From positions 124,001 through 188,000 of the forward strand of contig JAVBMV010000006.1 in NCBI GenBank assembly GCA_031552145.1: DNA of 64,000 bases, given 5' to 3'. The DNA comes from JAVBMV01 sp031552145. GTDB taxonomy: Bacteria > Myxococcota > Myxococcia > Myxococcales > UBA5297. This document shows, piece after piece, positions 28,216 through 41,405 of this stretch (position 1 is the first letter of the stretch; each line of letters starts with the position of its first letter). The position numbers were made by a program, and so were the translations under genes. The notes beneath the pieces were generated by a model. That model searched no databases, was not told the DNA's origin, and was given only the letters and a program-made list of their open reading frames with translations.

Positions 28216-29257
28216 CGAGCTGAGCGCACGCCCGCCCGCGCCGCCAGAGCGCCTTGCTAAACCCTTCGAGGGCGCGCCTGTCGTCATCGAAGCGAGCATG
28301 ATCGGGAAGCGGTACGAGATGCACCGCCACCGTACCATCCTGCTGAAGAACATCTGGACCGCGGCCACGGGGCAGGCCACCAAGAACTATTTCTGGGCGC
28401 TGCGCGACGTCAGCTTCGCGATCCGAAAAGGCGAGACGGTGGGAATCCTCGGCGCCAACGGCGCCGGGAAGAGCACGCTGCTGACACTCGTCGCCAAGAC
28501 GGCGAGGGCCACCCGTGGCGAACTCTCGGTGCAGGGGCGCATCGCGGCGCTCTTGGAGCTAGGGGCGGGCTTCCACCCAGACTTTACGGGACGAGAGAAC
28601 ATCCTGATCAACGGCTGCATCACGGGCTTGACGAAGGCGCAGATGATGGAGCGGATGGAGGGCATTATTGCCTTCAGCGAGCTGGGCCCCTTCATCGACG
28701 AGCCGCTCCGCAACTACTCCTCCGGCATGATGGCGCGCCTGGGCTTCTCGGTAGCAACGGCCGTCGACCCCGACATTCTGATCATCGACGAAGTGCTCGG
28801 GGTAGGCGACCAAGCCTTCCAAGGGAAGTGCCTCGCGCGCCTCAAGGAGTTCCAGGAGCGGGGTTGCACCATCGTCTATGTGAGCCACTCTACCAGCTCG
28901 GTGAAAGCGCTCTGCGACAGAGCGATCCTCATCTCACATGGCAAAATATTGGCCGACGGCCCCGCGCGCGAAGTATGCGACGACTATTCGCGCCGCAGCG
29001 CGGAGCAGGCGCTCGAGGTCGCCGAGTCTCCCTATGAGACCTCCAAGATTCCCCTTTGGCGTCGCCTGGCAGCCCTGGTCACGCTCGCGGCCATGATCGG
29101 CTCGATAGGCTATGTTGGCTGGCGCTATGTTCTGAAGCGCAGCGGCGAGAAGCTAGATCCCCCGGCCGGCTCCAGGCTCAACGCAGTGCAGGCGCCCGCA
29201 GGGGGCGAATCCGCCCCTGCCTCTAACGACGAGCCGTCAGCGGATCAGGCGAAGTAG
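28193..29257 (+). CDS. ABC exporter ATPase (Wzt-like) with C-terminal membrane helix
   Basis: The roughly 354-residue protein has Walker A GANGAGKST, ABC signature YSSGMMARLG and Walker B ILIIDEVLGVGD, closest to Wzt/TagH polysaccharide exporters. It overlaps the permease stop by 23 bases; a TTG at 28163 is another possible start. Wzt proteins often end in a cytoplasmic carbohydrate-binding beta domain. Here the ATPase is followed by a single hydrophobic helix (about 288-312, RLAALVTLAAMIGSIGYVGW) and a 40-residue Pro/Ala/Ser-rich tail that would lie outside the cytoplasm. Its 3' end overlaps the convergent wecB gene by 13 bases. Confidence 0.88.
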   Translation: MTSPIISSELSARPPAPPERLAKPFEGAPVVIEASMIGKRYEMHRHRTILLKNIWTAATGQATKNYFWALRDVSFAIRKGETVGILGANGAGKSTLLTLVAKTARATRGELSVQGRIAALLELGAGFHPDFTGRENILINGCITGLTKAQMMERMEGIIAFSELGPFIDEPLRNYSSGMMARLGFSVATAVDPDILIIDEVLGVGDQAFQGKCLARLKEFQERGCTIVYVSHSTSSVKALCDRAILISHGKILADGPAREVCDDYSRRSAEQALEVAESPYETSKIPLWRRLAALVTLAAMIGSIGYVGWRYVLKRSGEKLDPPAGSRLNAVQAPAGGESAPASNDEPSADQAK

Positions 29258-30372
29258 CGCTCAAGCCTCTCGGCGATGCGCGCGGAGGCCTTGCCGTCGC
29301 CGAAGGGGCTCCCCGCGCCCGCCATTCGACGATAGCTATCCGAATCGTCGAGGAGCGTGCAGACGCCATCGACGATGCGCTTGGTGTCGGTGCCGACCAA
29401 CCTGGCGGCGCCAATCTCCACGGCCTCCGGCCTCTCGGTCACCTCGCGCATCACCAGCACGGGACGCCCCAGCGCGGGCGCCTCTTCTTGGACGCCGCCG
29501 CTATCGCTGAGAATGACATGGGCGCGATCCATCAACCACAGGAAGGGAAGATAGGGCTGCGGCGCGATCAGGTGCAGGCGCGGCAGGCCGGAGAGACGCT
29601 CCATCACGGGCCCCCTCACGTTGGGGTTGAGGTGCACCGGATAGACGATTTCGAGATCATCTCTCTGCCTGGCGAGCTGCGCGATGGCATCGCACATCGA
29701 AGCGACACCCTCGCCGAAGTTCTCGCGCCTGTGACCCGTGATCAACAGCAACCGGCGCCCCTGCTCGAGCGAGAGCTCCGCGATCCCGCCATTCGCGCCC
29801 AGCGCGCGCGCCCTGGGGAGCGCGCCTAAAAGCGCGTCGATCACGGTGTTCCCAGTCACTTCGATGAGCTCGGGCGGCACGCCGGAGCGAAGCAAGTTTT
29901 GGCGCGCGCGCTCGGTGGGCGCGAAGTGCAGATCGGAGAGCGCCCCCGCGAGGATTCGGTTGAGTTCCTCGGGGTAGGGCTGCGCGCGATCGCCGGAGCG
30001 CAACCCCGCCTCGACGTGAGCGACGCGGCAACGCGAATAGAAAGCAGCGAGCGCGACGGTGAAGGCCGTGGTGGTGTCACCCTGGACCAGGACAATATCG
30101 GGGCGCGCCTCGGCCAGCACCCCTCTCATGGCGAGCAGGACGCGCGAAGTGAGATCGAAGATGTCCTGGCCTGGCGCCATCAGATCGAGGTCGATGTCGG
30201 GCCTGAGCGAAAAAACCTCGGCGGCCTGATCGAGCATCTCTCGGTGCTGCGCCGTTGCGCAGACGATGACTTCGAACTTCCCACCGCGCGAGCGCAGCTC
30301 CTCCACGACAGGAGCGAGCTTGATGACCTCGGGACGGGTACCTATCGCGACGAGCACACGGATTGGTCTCAT
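29245..30372 (-). CDS. wecB: UDP-N-acetylglucosamine 2-epimerase (non-hydrolysing)
   Basis: WecB interconverts UDP-GlcNAc and UDP-ManNAc, feeding surface polysaccharides. The 375 residues are the usual length, with IGTRPEVIKLAP, QGDTTTAF, HVEAGLRSGDRAQPYPEELNR, TGNTVIDAL, TGHRRENFG and LSDSGGVQEEAPALG in the expected order. It is convergent with the Wzt-like gene and is the last gene of the long minus-strand run. The ribosome-binding site (AGAAGG, 7 bases before the ATG) is buried in the perfect hairpin at 30373-30404, so translation may be controlled. It probably supplies ManNAc-type sugar to the adjacent polysaccharide genes. Confidence 0.95.
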   Translation of the reverse strand: MRPIRVLVAIGTRPEVIKLAPVVEELRSRGGKFEVIVCATAQHREMLDQAAEVFSLRPDIDLDLMAPGQDIFDLTSRVLLAMRGVLAEARPDIVLVQGDTTTAFTVALAAFYSRCRVAHVEAGLRSGDRAQPYPEELNRILAGALSDLHFAPTERARQNLLRSGVPPELIEVTGNTVIDALLGALPRARALGANGGIAELSLEQGRRLLLITGHRRENFGEGVASMCDAIAQLARQRDDLEIVYPVHLNPNVRGPVMERLSGLPRLHLIAPQPYLPFLWLMDRAHVILSDSGGVQEEAPALGRPVLVMREVTERPEAVEIGAARLVGTDTKRIVDGVCTLLDDSDSYRRMAGAGSPFGDGKASARIAERLERYFA

Positions 30373-30404
30373 GGAGCAGCCTTCTATCAGAAGAAGGCTG
30401 CTCC
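30373..30404 (-). promoter_or_regulatory. 13-bp perfect hairpin occluding the wecB start
   Basis: GGAGCAGCCTTCT (30373-30385) and AGAAGGCTGCTCC (30392-30404) are exact reverse complements with a 6-base loop. On the minus-strand mRNA the 3' arm contains the AGAAGG Shine-Dalgarno sequence and ends on the base before the wecB AUG. The hairpin also begins 18 bases after the htrA stop, so it may double as a processing or attenuation signal. No T-run follows it. Confidence 0.75.
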
Positions 30405-30422
30405 CGGTCCCGATCAGCCGGG

Positions 30423-31973
<1,551 letters not shown>

Positions 31974-32094
31974 CGGGTCCTCTCTTGAAGAGCGAAAGGC
32001 GGAGCGCCTTTTAGGCGTCCGCTCCACTAGAAGTGCGCACAGCCAGACGAACCCGCTCTGCGCGCTTTCATTCCCTCGCCCACTGGCAGGGCCA

Positions 32095-32394
32095 TCAGAC
32101 CATGTGCGGCGCTTCGCTCTCCGTGGAGAGCCGCTCGTCGGCGCCTTCGCGCGCCATGACAGCGCGCTCCTCTACCGAGAGCGCGGGAACGGAGCGCATC
32201 GTCCCGGTTGCGTCCCGCAGCTGGATCTCCGCCTCGCGCAGGCAATAGTAAAGAAGCCATCGCTCGGCCGCGGTGAGCGCGCCCGGCGGCAGCGCCCCCT
32301 CGATCTCCTGCACTGTGAGGAAGCCGCGCCGCAGCCCTCGCTTGAAGAGCTCCATCCTCGCCCGGTGTCCTCCGCCCTCCTTCGGCACTGACAT
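32095..32394 (-). CDS. stand-alone sigma-70 region 1.1-like protein
   Basis: This roughly 99-residue protein contains a segment closely following the layout of sigma-70 region 1.1: LFKRGLRRGFLTVQEIEGALP compared with the family pattern L-x-x-x-G-x-x-x-G-[YF]-LT-x-x-E-[IV]-x-x-x-LP, then about 20 residues on an I-Q-[LV] strand. No promoter-binding regions follow. In sigma-70, region 1.1 occupies the RNA polymerase DNA channel and masks DNA binding. A free copy could act as a polymerase or sigma modulator; this is inference. Start choice is open between ATG 32394, GTG 32409 and ATG 32355. It lies between ftsH (24-base gap) and htrA. Confidence 0.65.
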   Translation of the reverse strand: MSVPKEGGGHRARMELFKRGLRRGFLTVQEIEGALPPGALTAAERWLLYYCLREAEIQLRDATGTMRSVPALSVEERAVMAREGADERLSTESEAPHMV

Positions 32395-32417
32395 GGCACG
32401 CGCCCCCACGGGGCAAC

Positions 32418-34451
32418 CTAATGCGCGGGCGCGGTGAGGGGCTCCTCCGGCCTCAGCTCGCGCGCCTCTTCGGCGTGCGGGGCGAGCAGCGGCGACTCCG
32501 GGAGCGCCTTCTCCCCTAGGATTCGGGTGAGCTCCTCGCTCTCCACGACCTCGACGACAAGCAGCCTGGCGGCCAGGCGCTGCAGCTCGGCGCGCCGAGA
32601 GGTGACAACGTCTCGCGCGCGCTCGAGCCCCTCCTGCAAAAGTCCCCGCACCTCGCGATCGACGGCCTCCGCCGTCTCTTCGCTATAGCTGCGCGACTCG
32701 GGCATCCCCGTCATTGGCCCGAGCAGCGGGCTGCGCGCCTGCTCCGAGAGATTGACGGGACCGATACGCGCGTTCATTCCGTACTCGCGCACCATGAGCT
32801 TCGCGATCTCCGTCGCCTGCTTCAGATCGCTGGAGGCGCCGGTAGACATCGAGCCGACGAAGAGCTCCTCCGCGGCACGCCCCCCCATGAGCGCGGCGAT
32901 CTTGTCGCGAAGCTCCTCGGCGCTCATCAGGTAACGGTCCTCGAGCGGGAGCTGCATCGTGTAGCCGAGCGCGCCGATACCGCGGGGGATAATCGAAACC
33001 TTGTGAACGCGCTCCGCATGGGGGAGCGTCCAGCCGACGACCGCGTGACCGCTCTCATGAAAGGCGACGATCTGCTTCTCGCGGTCGTTGATCCTGCGAT
33101 TTTTCTTCTCCAGACCCGCGACGACGCGCTCGATCGCCTCCTCGAAATCGGTCATAGTGACATGCTCGCGCCCTCGGCGCGCCGCGAGCAGCGCCGCCTC
33201 GTTACAGACATTGGCGAGATCGGCGCCGGCGAAGCCCGGCGTGCGCTGCGCGAGGATGCCCAGCTTCACGTCGGGCCCCAACTTGATGCCGCGTGAATGG
33301 ATCTCGAGGATCGCCTCGCGCCCGCGCCGGTCGGGTCTATCGACCAGCACTTGGCGATCGAACCTGCCGGGGCGCAGCAGCGCAGGGTCGAGGATCTCGG
33401 GCCTGTTGGTCGCAGCCAGAACGATGAGCCCCACCTTCGAGTCGAATCCATCCATCTCCGCGAGGAGCTGGTTCAGAGTCTGCTCGCGCTCGTCGTGGCC
33501 ACTGACCATGTTGGCGTTGCGGCTCTTGCCGATGGCGTCCAGCTCGTCGATGAAGACGATGCAGGGCGCCTTCTGCTGCGCCTGCTGGAAGAGGTCGCGC
33601 ACGCGCGCCGCGCCCACGCCAACGAACATCTCGACGAACTCGGAGCCCGTCAGCGAGAAGAAGGAGACCCCAGCCTCGCCCGCGACCGCGCGCGCGAGCA
33701 GCGTCTTGCCCGTTCCCGGCGGCCCCACCAGCAGGATCCCCTTGGGGATCTTCCCGCCGAGCCTTCGGAACTTCTCCGGCGTCTTCAGGAAGTCGACGAT
33801 CTCCTGGAGCTCCTCGACGGCCTCGTCGATCCCGGCGGCATCCTTGAAGGTCACCCCCGTCTCCGCCTCCGAGTGAATTCGCGCCCGGCTCTTGCCAAAG
33901 GACATGATCCCCTGAGGCCCCTGCCCCATTTGGCCTCCCAGGCGGCGCATCATGAAGGACCAGAGGAGCACCACGACACCAATGGGGAGCAGCCACACCC
34001 AGAAGAGCTCGGAGAAGCCAGAGGCAGGCTGTGCCTCGTAGATAATCTTCTTCTCCTCGAGGAGCGGGATGAGCGATTGATCGTCCGAGACGCGGTTGGC
34101 CTGCCAAGGCGCCTTCACCGCGCGCGGCGGCGGCTGCGGGGGAGGGGCTTCTCCAGAGGGGGGCGCCACCTCCTCGTTTACTTCGTGTACCAAATATCCC
34201 TTGAGCGTTTCGGCGCCGATGACGACGCGGCTGAAGCGTCCCTCCGAGATCCCCTCCTTGAACTTGCTGTAGGCGACTTTCTCGACCCCTGCGTCGGCGA
34301 AGAGACCGCGCAGCAGAAAGAGCACCACGACCAGCAGCAGAACGAAGGCGAAGGGAGAACCGAGCTTCAGTCCACCGCCGTTCTGGGCAGGCGCTGGACG
34401 GTCGCTCTTCTTCCCCTTCTCGGGCGTCACTCCTCTTTGGCCGTCCCCCAT
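32418..34451 (-). CDS. ftsH: ATP-dependent zinc metalloprotease FtsH
   Basis: FtsH is a membrane AAA+ protease that degrades membrane and regulatory proteins. The 677 residues include two N-terminal membrane helices (about 33-50 and 145-165) flanking a periplasmic domain, Walker A GPPGTGKT, Walker B CIVFIDELDA, the second region of homology (ATNRPEILDPALLRPGRFDR) and the zinc motif HESGH. The periplasmic part has a Pro-rich insertion (PPPQPPPR) not typical of E. coli FtsH. An AAGGGGG site precedes the ATG. It follows the patatin gene and precedes the region 1.1-like gene. Confidence 0.96.
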   Translation of the reverse strand: MGDGQRGVTPEKGKKSDRPAPAQNGGGLKLGSPFAFVLLLVVVLFLLRGLFADAGVEKVAYSKFKEGISEGRFSRVVIGAETLKGYLVHEVNEEVAPPSGEAPPPQPPPRAVKAPWQANRVSDDQSLIPLLEEKKIIYEAQPASGFSELFWVWLLPIGVVVLLWSFMMRRLGGQMGQGPQGIMSFGKSRARIHSEAETGVTFKDAAGIDEAVEELQEIVDFLKTPEKFRRLGGKIPKGILLVGPPGTGKTLLARAVAGEAGVSFFSLTGSEFVEMFVGVGAARVRDLFQQAQQKAPCIVFIDELDAIGKSRNANMVSGHDEREQTLNQLLAEMDGFDSKVGLIVLAATNRPEILDPALLRPGRFDRQVLVDRPDRRGREAILEIHSRGIKLGPDVKLGILAQRTPGFAGADLANVCNEAALLAARRGREHVTMTDFEEAIERVVAGLEKKNRRINDREKQIVAFHESGHAVVGWTLPHAERVHKVSIIPRGIGALGYTMQLPLEDRYLMSAEELRDKIAALMGGRAAEELFVGSMSTGASSDLKQATEIAKLMVREYGMNARIGPVNLSEQARSPLLGPMTGMPESRSYSEETAEAVDREVRGLLQEGLERARDVVTSRRAELQRLAARLLVVEVVESEELTRILGEKALPESPLLAPHAEEARELRPEEPLTAPAH

Positions 34452-34513
34452 GCGCCCCCCTTCGACGAGATGGGGGTAGGCACGCGCGTGCCCCTCTGCA
34501 AGAGCGCTCCCGC

Positions 34514-35935
34514 TTAGACGAGGCGCGCCAGCGGCGCCAGCAACCTGCGCAGCAGGGGCAAGTCCTGGGCGAGCTCGCGCTCACCCTCGTCGAGCATGCG
34601 TAGCGCCGACTCGGTGCCGGGGACCAGCTCGGTGGGTCTGAGCGCCGCCTTCATCGCGCGATAGATGTGGGCGTGGGCGCAGCTCGCCAGCACCTGCGGC
34701 CGCACCGCGAGCTCCAGCGGCATCCAGAGCGGCGTGGAGAGCCTGGGCGAGAAGCCGTCGAGCGCGACGACGACAGCGTTGCGCGTGCCAATCATCCCGC
34801 TCTGCACGGCGAGCCATGCCGTCTGCGCGGGAACGTTATCGACGAGGCCGCCATCCGTCAGTCGAAAGAGCTTCCGGGTCGACATCATCGTGTCCAGCAG
34901 CGCGTGTACCTCGGGCTCTTCGCGCTCGATGTCGTAATGGATCACGCCGGGGAGCGACGATGAGAAGCCCACGGCGTCGAGCGCATCGAGCCGCTCGGTG
35001 CCAGGATCGAGCCCCATGCGGACCGCATCGAAGCGGTCGGCGAGCTTCACCAACTCCATCACCGCGGCCAATACGATCGGCAACCTGCGCAGGAGTGCCG
35101 CGGGATTGGAGAGCAACATGGCGTCGCCCAGCAGCCCCTCGTAGAAGGCGAGCGACCGGGGCAAAACTCCGGCGCGGATGCCCGCGGCACAGGCGACGAG
35201 CGGGATGGGCAACTCGTTGAGGCGCGGGTGCCGACCCGAGGGCGCGAGCAGCTGTGCGCCGGCCACCGAGCGGAGCCGAAGGCTGAGCGCTGCGGGCAAC
35301 CCATATTTACTCTTGACGGAGATAGGGCGAAAGAGCGTGCGCCACGCGAGCGTGCCGATGAAGCGCAGCGCATCGGCGCTCTCGAAGGTGAGCGAACTGG
35401 CGCGGTAGAGCCCCAACATCGCCCCCATGCTCGTCCCCGCGATGAGCGACGGGCGCAGCCCCGCGCGTTCGAGGAGTCGGAAGGCCCCCAGATATCCGTA
35501 ACCGGTGCCGCCGCCCCCTCCCAGTGCGAGGACGAGCGCGCGCGTGCGCACCTCCCGGTCGAGGATCTCGGGGCCCAGCGATGCGCGGTGAGCCTCCTCC
35601 AGTCGCGCGCGCGCCGTGAGCGCCTCCTCGCGCAGGATCTTTGCCACGGGGACCAGCTGCGCGGAGGAGAGGCCCGACGCGCTGCCCCCGAGGCCCGCCG
35701 CGTCGAGCAGACGCAGCACCTCGAGCCGCAGCGGCAGCACTAATTCTTCGACATCGACCTCTCCGCGAGGCCCCGCCACGCGGTGTAGTCGCGCCAAGGA
35801 GATCGCCGTGCGCAGCGCGTTTTCGTGCTCTGGCTCGATGAGCCCCGGGCGGGCGAGGAGCGCGCGCACGAGCGCCACCTCCCTGCGCTCGAGCGCCAGG
35901 AGGGCGTTCATGCGCCTCTCGAGGCTCACCGCCAT
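34514..35935 (-). CDS. patatin-like phospholipase
   Basis: The patatin fold is clear: an oxyanion Gly-rich loop (ALGGGGGTGYGYLGA), the nucleophile motif GTSMG and the catalytic Asp motif DGGLVDNVP, forming the Ser-Asp dyad of lipid acyl hydrolases. About 150 residues before the domain are helical and unassigned. I prefer ATG 35935 because GGAGG lies about 9 bases upstream; ATG 35956 has no visible site. The product is about 473 residues and has no signal peptide, so it is probably cytoplasmic. It lies between infB and ftsH, an unusual place for a lipase. Confidence 0.88.
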   Translation of the reverse strand: MAVSLERRMNALLALERREVALVRALLARPGLIEPEHENALRTAISLARLHRVAGPRGEVDVEELVLPLRLEVLRLLDAAGLGGSASGLSSAQLVPVAKILREEALTARARLEEAHRASLGPEILDREVRTRALVLALGGGGGTGYGYLGAFRLLERAGLRPSLIAGTSMGAMLGLYRASSLTFESADALRFIGTLAWRTLFRPISVKSKYGLPAALSLRLRSVAGAQLLAPSGRHPRLNELPIPLVACAAGIRAGVLPRSLAFYEGLLGDAMLLSNPAALLRRLPIVLAAVMELVKLADRFDAVRMGLDPGTERLDALDAVGFSSSLPGVIHYDIEREEPEVHALLDTMMSTRKLFRLTDGGLVDNVPAQTAWLAVQSGMIGTRNAVVVALDGFSPRLSTPLWMPLELAVRPQVLASCAHAHIYRAMKAALRPTELVPGTESALRMLDEGERELAQDLPLLRRLLAPLARLV

Positions 35936-35965
35936 GGGCCCTGCCTCCTCGGACATCGCGGGGCG

Positions 35966-35989
35966 GCGGAGCCGATGACGCGGCTCCGC
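35966..35989. repeat. inverted repeat between infB and the patatin gene
   Basis: GCGGAGCCG (35966-35974) and CGGCTCCGC (35981-35989) are exact complements around a 6-base loop. On the minus strand the stem follows the infB stop by 30 bases and precedes the patatin gene. It has no T-tract and may be an attenuator or mRNA processing site. Confidence 0.6.
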
Positions 35990-36019
35990 ACAATCCCCTT
36001 CTCTCGTCGGTCTCCGGCG

Positions 36020-38959
<2,940 letters not shown>

Positions 38960-39055
38960 CCAGCGCTACCTCGGTCACATCTCGCGAACGCCGCGAAGCG
39001 ACTAGTTCTTACCACTTCATGGTGCCACGTCGGCGCCGCTCTCGGCCACCCTGCC

Positions 39056-40723
39056 CTACTCCGCGCCCAGCTTGGCGCCGGAACCAGCACGCTCCGCGTC
39101 GAGCTCCGCGCGCAGGTTTGCCTCTTCGACCAGGTAGGCCTCGGCGGCCGCCTTGAGCTGCCTCACCTTCTTGATCCCGATCCCAGTAGCATCGGCCATC
39201 TTCATGAGATCGGCCTCCTGAACCACCGCCTCGACTGTCCCATACTTGCCCAGCGCCAGCTGCTCCACCGTTCGCTCGCCCACGCCCCGGACGCGCAGCA
39301 ACCGCTCCGTTTGGTTTAGCTCGTCGGGGTGGCGCCTCGCCTCGGCGATCCGCGCGGCCTCGCGCTCGGTATCCATGCGCGCAAGATCCTCCTGATCGCG
39401 GAGCATCTGCTCGCGCGCCGCCTGCTGCATCTTGGCGATGGAGTCGGTGGCGATACCGGGGATCTGCGCGAGCACCTCGTTGCTCGCCTCGGCCACGTCG
39501 CGCGCCTGGCGGAAGCCGTGCGCATACATGGTCTCGACCAGCGCCTCGGTCACGCCGGGTAGGGCGCCCAGCGAGCGCTGCGCGAAGTCGCGCATCTCCT
39601 TGACGCGGGTCTCGCTGTTGATATCGAGCTTCCAGCCGGTGAGCTGCGCCGCGAGGCGGACATTCTGACCGCGGCGACCGATGGCCAGCGAGAGCTGATC
39701 GTCGGGAACGATGATCTCCATGGCGTGGTTCGCCTCGTCGATCAGCACGCGGCTCACCTCGGCCGGCTGCAGCGCCGAGCAGACAAAGCGCGCCGAGTCC
39801 TCGTCCCAGGGCACGATGTCGATCTTTTCGCCGCGAAGCTCCTGCACCACCGCCTGCACCCGCGCGCCCTTCATGCCGACGCAGGCGCCGATGGGATCGA
39901 CATCCGAATCGCGGCTGCTGACGGCGATCTTGGCGCGGCCACCCGGCTCGCGGGCAGCGGCCTCGATAACGACTACCCCTTCGGCGATCTCGGGGACCTC
40001 GACCTCGAAGAGCCTGATGAGCAGATGCACCGTCGTGCGGGAGAGGACGATCTGCGGCCCTCTCGATTCGCGCAGCACGTCGAGCACATAGGCCTGGACG
40101 CGATCGCCGGCCCGGTAGCTCTCGCGCGCGACCTGCTCCCGGACGGGAAGCACCGCCTCGGCGCGGCCCAGGTCGACGATGATGTTGCCGTGCTCGAAGC
40201 GCCGGGCGACGCCGGTGACCAGCTCCCCCGCCCTATCCTTGTACTCGTTGTAGATGATCTCGCGCTCGGCATCCCGGGTGCGCTGAATGATGACCTGCTT
40301 GGCGGTCTGGGCCGCGATGCGGCCGAAGCCACGCCGGAAGGTCTTGAGCTTCAGCACGTCGCCGTACTGATCGTCCTGCGCCTTCGCCAGCGCCGCGTCC
40401 TCGTCTCGGTAGAAGATCTGGAAGACGAGCTCGTCGCCCGGCTCCACGTCGAGCCCCTTCTGCTGCGCCTCGGCCAGCGTCAGCTGGTTGCACTCCTGGA
40501 GAGGATCGGTCACCTCGTCGACCACGGTGATGGCCTGGAAGAGCTCCACTACCCCTTTGTCGGCCTCGTAGCGCGCCTCGAGATTGCGCTCCATGCCGAA
40601 GCTCTTCTTGGCAGCCTGGAGGATCGCCTGTTCGAGGGTCTCGACGAGCACCTCGCGCTCCAGCCCCTTGTCCTTGGCGACCTGGTCGATGATGAAGTTC
40701 AGGTTGATGGCCTGCGGCTGCAT
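39056..40723 (-). CDS. nusA: transcription termination/antitermination factor NusA
   Basis: NusA modulates RNA polymerase pausing, termination and antitermination. The 555 residues contain the N-terminal polymerase-binding domain (to about 130), an S1 domain (about 135-200), tandem KH domains including the SLAIGRRGQNVRLAAQLTGWKLDI motif, and two C-terminal helix-hairpin-helix-type repeats (QIPGIATDSIAKM and RVRGVGERTVEQL). AAGGAG precedes the ATG. It is the middle gene of rimP-nusA-infB, with 27 bases to rimP. Confidence 0.96.
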   Translation of the reverse strand: MQPQAINLNFIIDQVAKDKGLEREVLVETLEQAILQAAKKSFGMERNLEARYEADKGVVELFQAITVVDEVTDPLQECNQLTLAEAQQKGLDVEPGDELVFQIFYRDEDAALAKAQDDQYGDVLKLKTFRRGFGRIAAQTAKQVIIQRTRDAEREIIYNEYKDRAGELVTGVARRFEHGNIIVDLGRAEAVLPVREQVARESYRAGDRVQAYVLDVLRESRGPQIVLSRTTVHLLIRLFEVEVPEIAEGVVVIEAAAREPGGRAKIAVSSRDSDVDPIGACVGMKGARVQAVVQELRGEKIDIVPWDEDSARFVCSALQPAEVSRVLIDEANHAMEIIVPDDQLSLAIGRRGQNVRLAAQLTGWKLDINSETRVKEMRDFAQRSLGALPGVTEALVETMYAHGFRQARDVAEASNEVLAQIPGIATDSIAKMQQAAREQMLRDQEDLARMDTEREAARIAEARRHPDELNQTERLLRVRGVGERTVEQLALGKYGTVEAVVQEADLMKMADATGIGIKKVRQLKAAAEAYLVEEANLRAELDAERAGSGAKLGAE

Positions 40724-40750
40724 GTTCGGCTCCTTCCGATGCTGCGCCCG

Positions 40751-41248
40751 CTATGAGCAGTCCCACACGACGTCGAGGTGGGCCTTGGCGATCTCCTTGC
40801 GGGGGATCTGGAAACTGCGAGCGCCCTCAACGTCGATCTCGACGAGGTCGCTCTCCTTCGAATAGGCGGTGAGCACGCCTGCGAAACTCTTTCTGGGCGG
40901 ATCGAAGAGCGGGCCGAAGGTCTTGACCTTGACCTTCTGCCCCACGAAGCGCTCGAAGTGCTCGGGTCGGGTGAGCGGCCTCTCGGCCCCTGGGCTCGAA
41001 ACCTCGAGCGCATACTCATGCGCGATCAGCTCGGCCACATCGAGCGCCGTCTCGACCGCGTGGCTCGCGCGCTGACAGTCGTCGATCCCGACCCGGTTGC
41101 CCGGCCCGGAGTCGAGCTTGTCGATGACGAGCCTCAGCACCCAGCGCCCCCCCTCGCGGCAATAGTCGACGTCGACGAGCTCCAGCCCTTCGTTTCGAAG
41201 GATTGGCTCGGCGACCGCGAAGGCGCGTGGGGCAACTTGGTCTTTCAA
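40751..41248 (-). CDS. rimP: ribosome maturation factor RimP
   Basis: RimP assists 30S assembly. The conserved core reads LELVDVDYCREGGRWVLRLVID, then a segment with GIDDCQRASHAVETALD and YALEVSSPGAERPLTRPEHFERFVG, all diagnostic. No ATG is in frame near the expected start. TTG 41248, with GGGAG about 10 bases upstream, gives the normal length of about 165 residues. An in-frame GTG at 41293 is the alternative. It opens the rimP-nusA-infB run and is divergent from the nitrilase gene. Confidence 0.9.
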   Translation of the reverse strand: MKDQVAPRAFAVAEPILRNEGLELVDVDYCREGGRWVLRLVIDKLDSGPGNRVGIDDCQRASHAVETALDVAELIAHEYALEVSSPGAERPLTRPEHFERFVGQKVKVKTFGPLFDPPRKSFAGVLTAYSKESDLVEIDVEGARSFQIPRKEIAKAHLDVVWDCS

Positions 41249-41405
41249 GCGAACTTCACTCCCAGAAAAAGCAAAAGTGGGCCGACCGCCCACTTCTCGC
41301 GTGCTGAACGAAAAATGTCGGGGCTGCCTACCACAACCGACGGACAGGGACAAGCTGTTGAAGCTATGCTCGCCCCTTGCCCGCCGCACGCAGAAAGAGG
41401 GTCGC

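Noticed and set aside
32027..32416. 129-codon minus-strand frame overlapping the region 1.1-like gene
   Set aside because: The competing frame shows a coherent region 1.1-like pattern; this one does not and is dominated by Arg/Gly.
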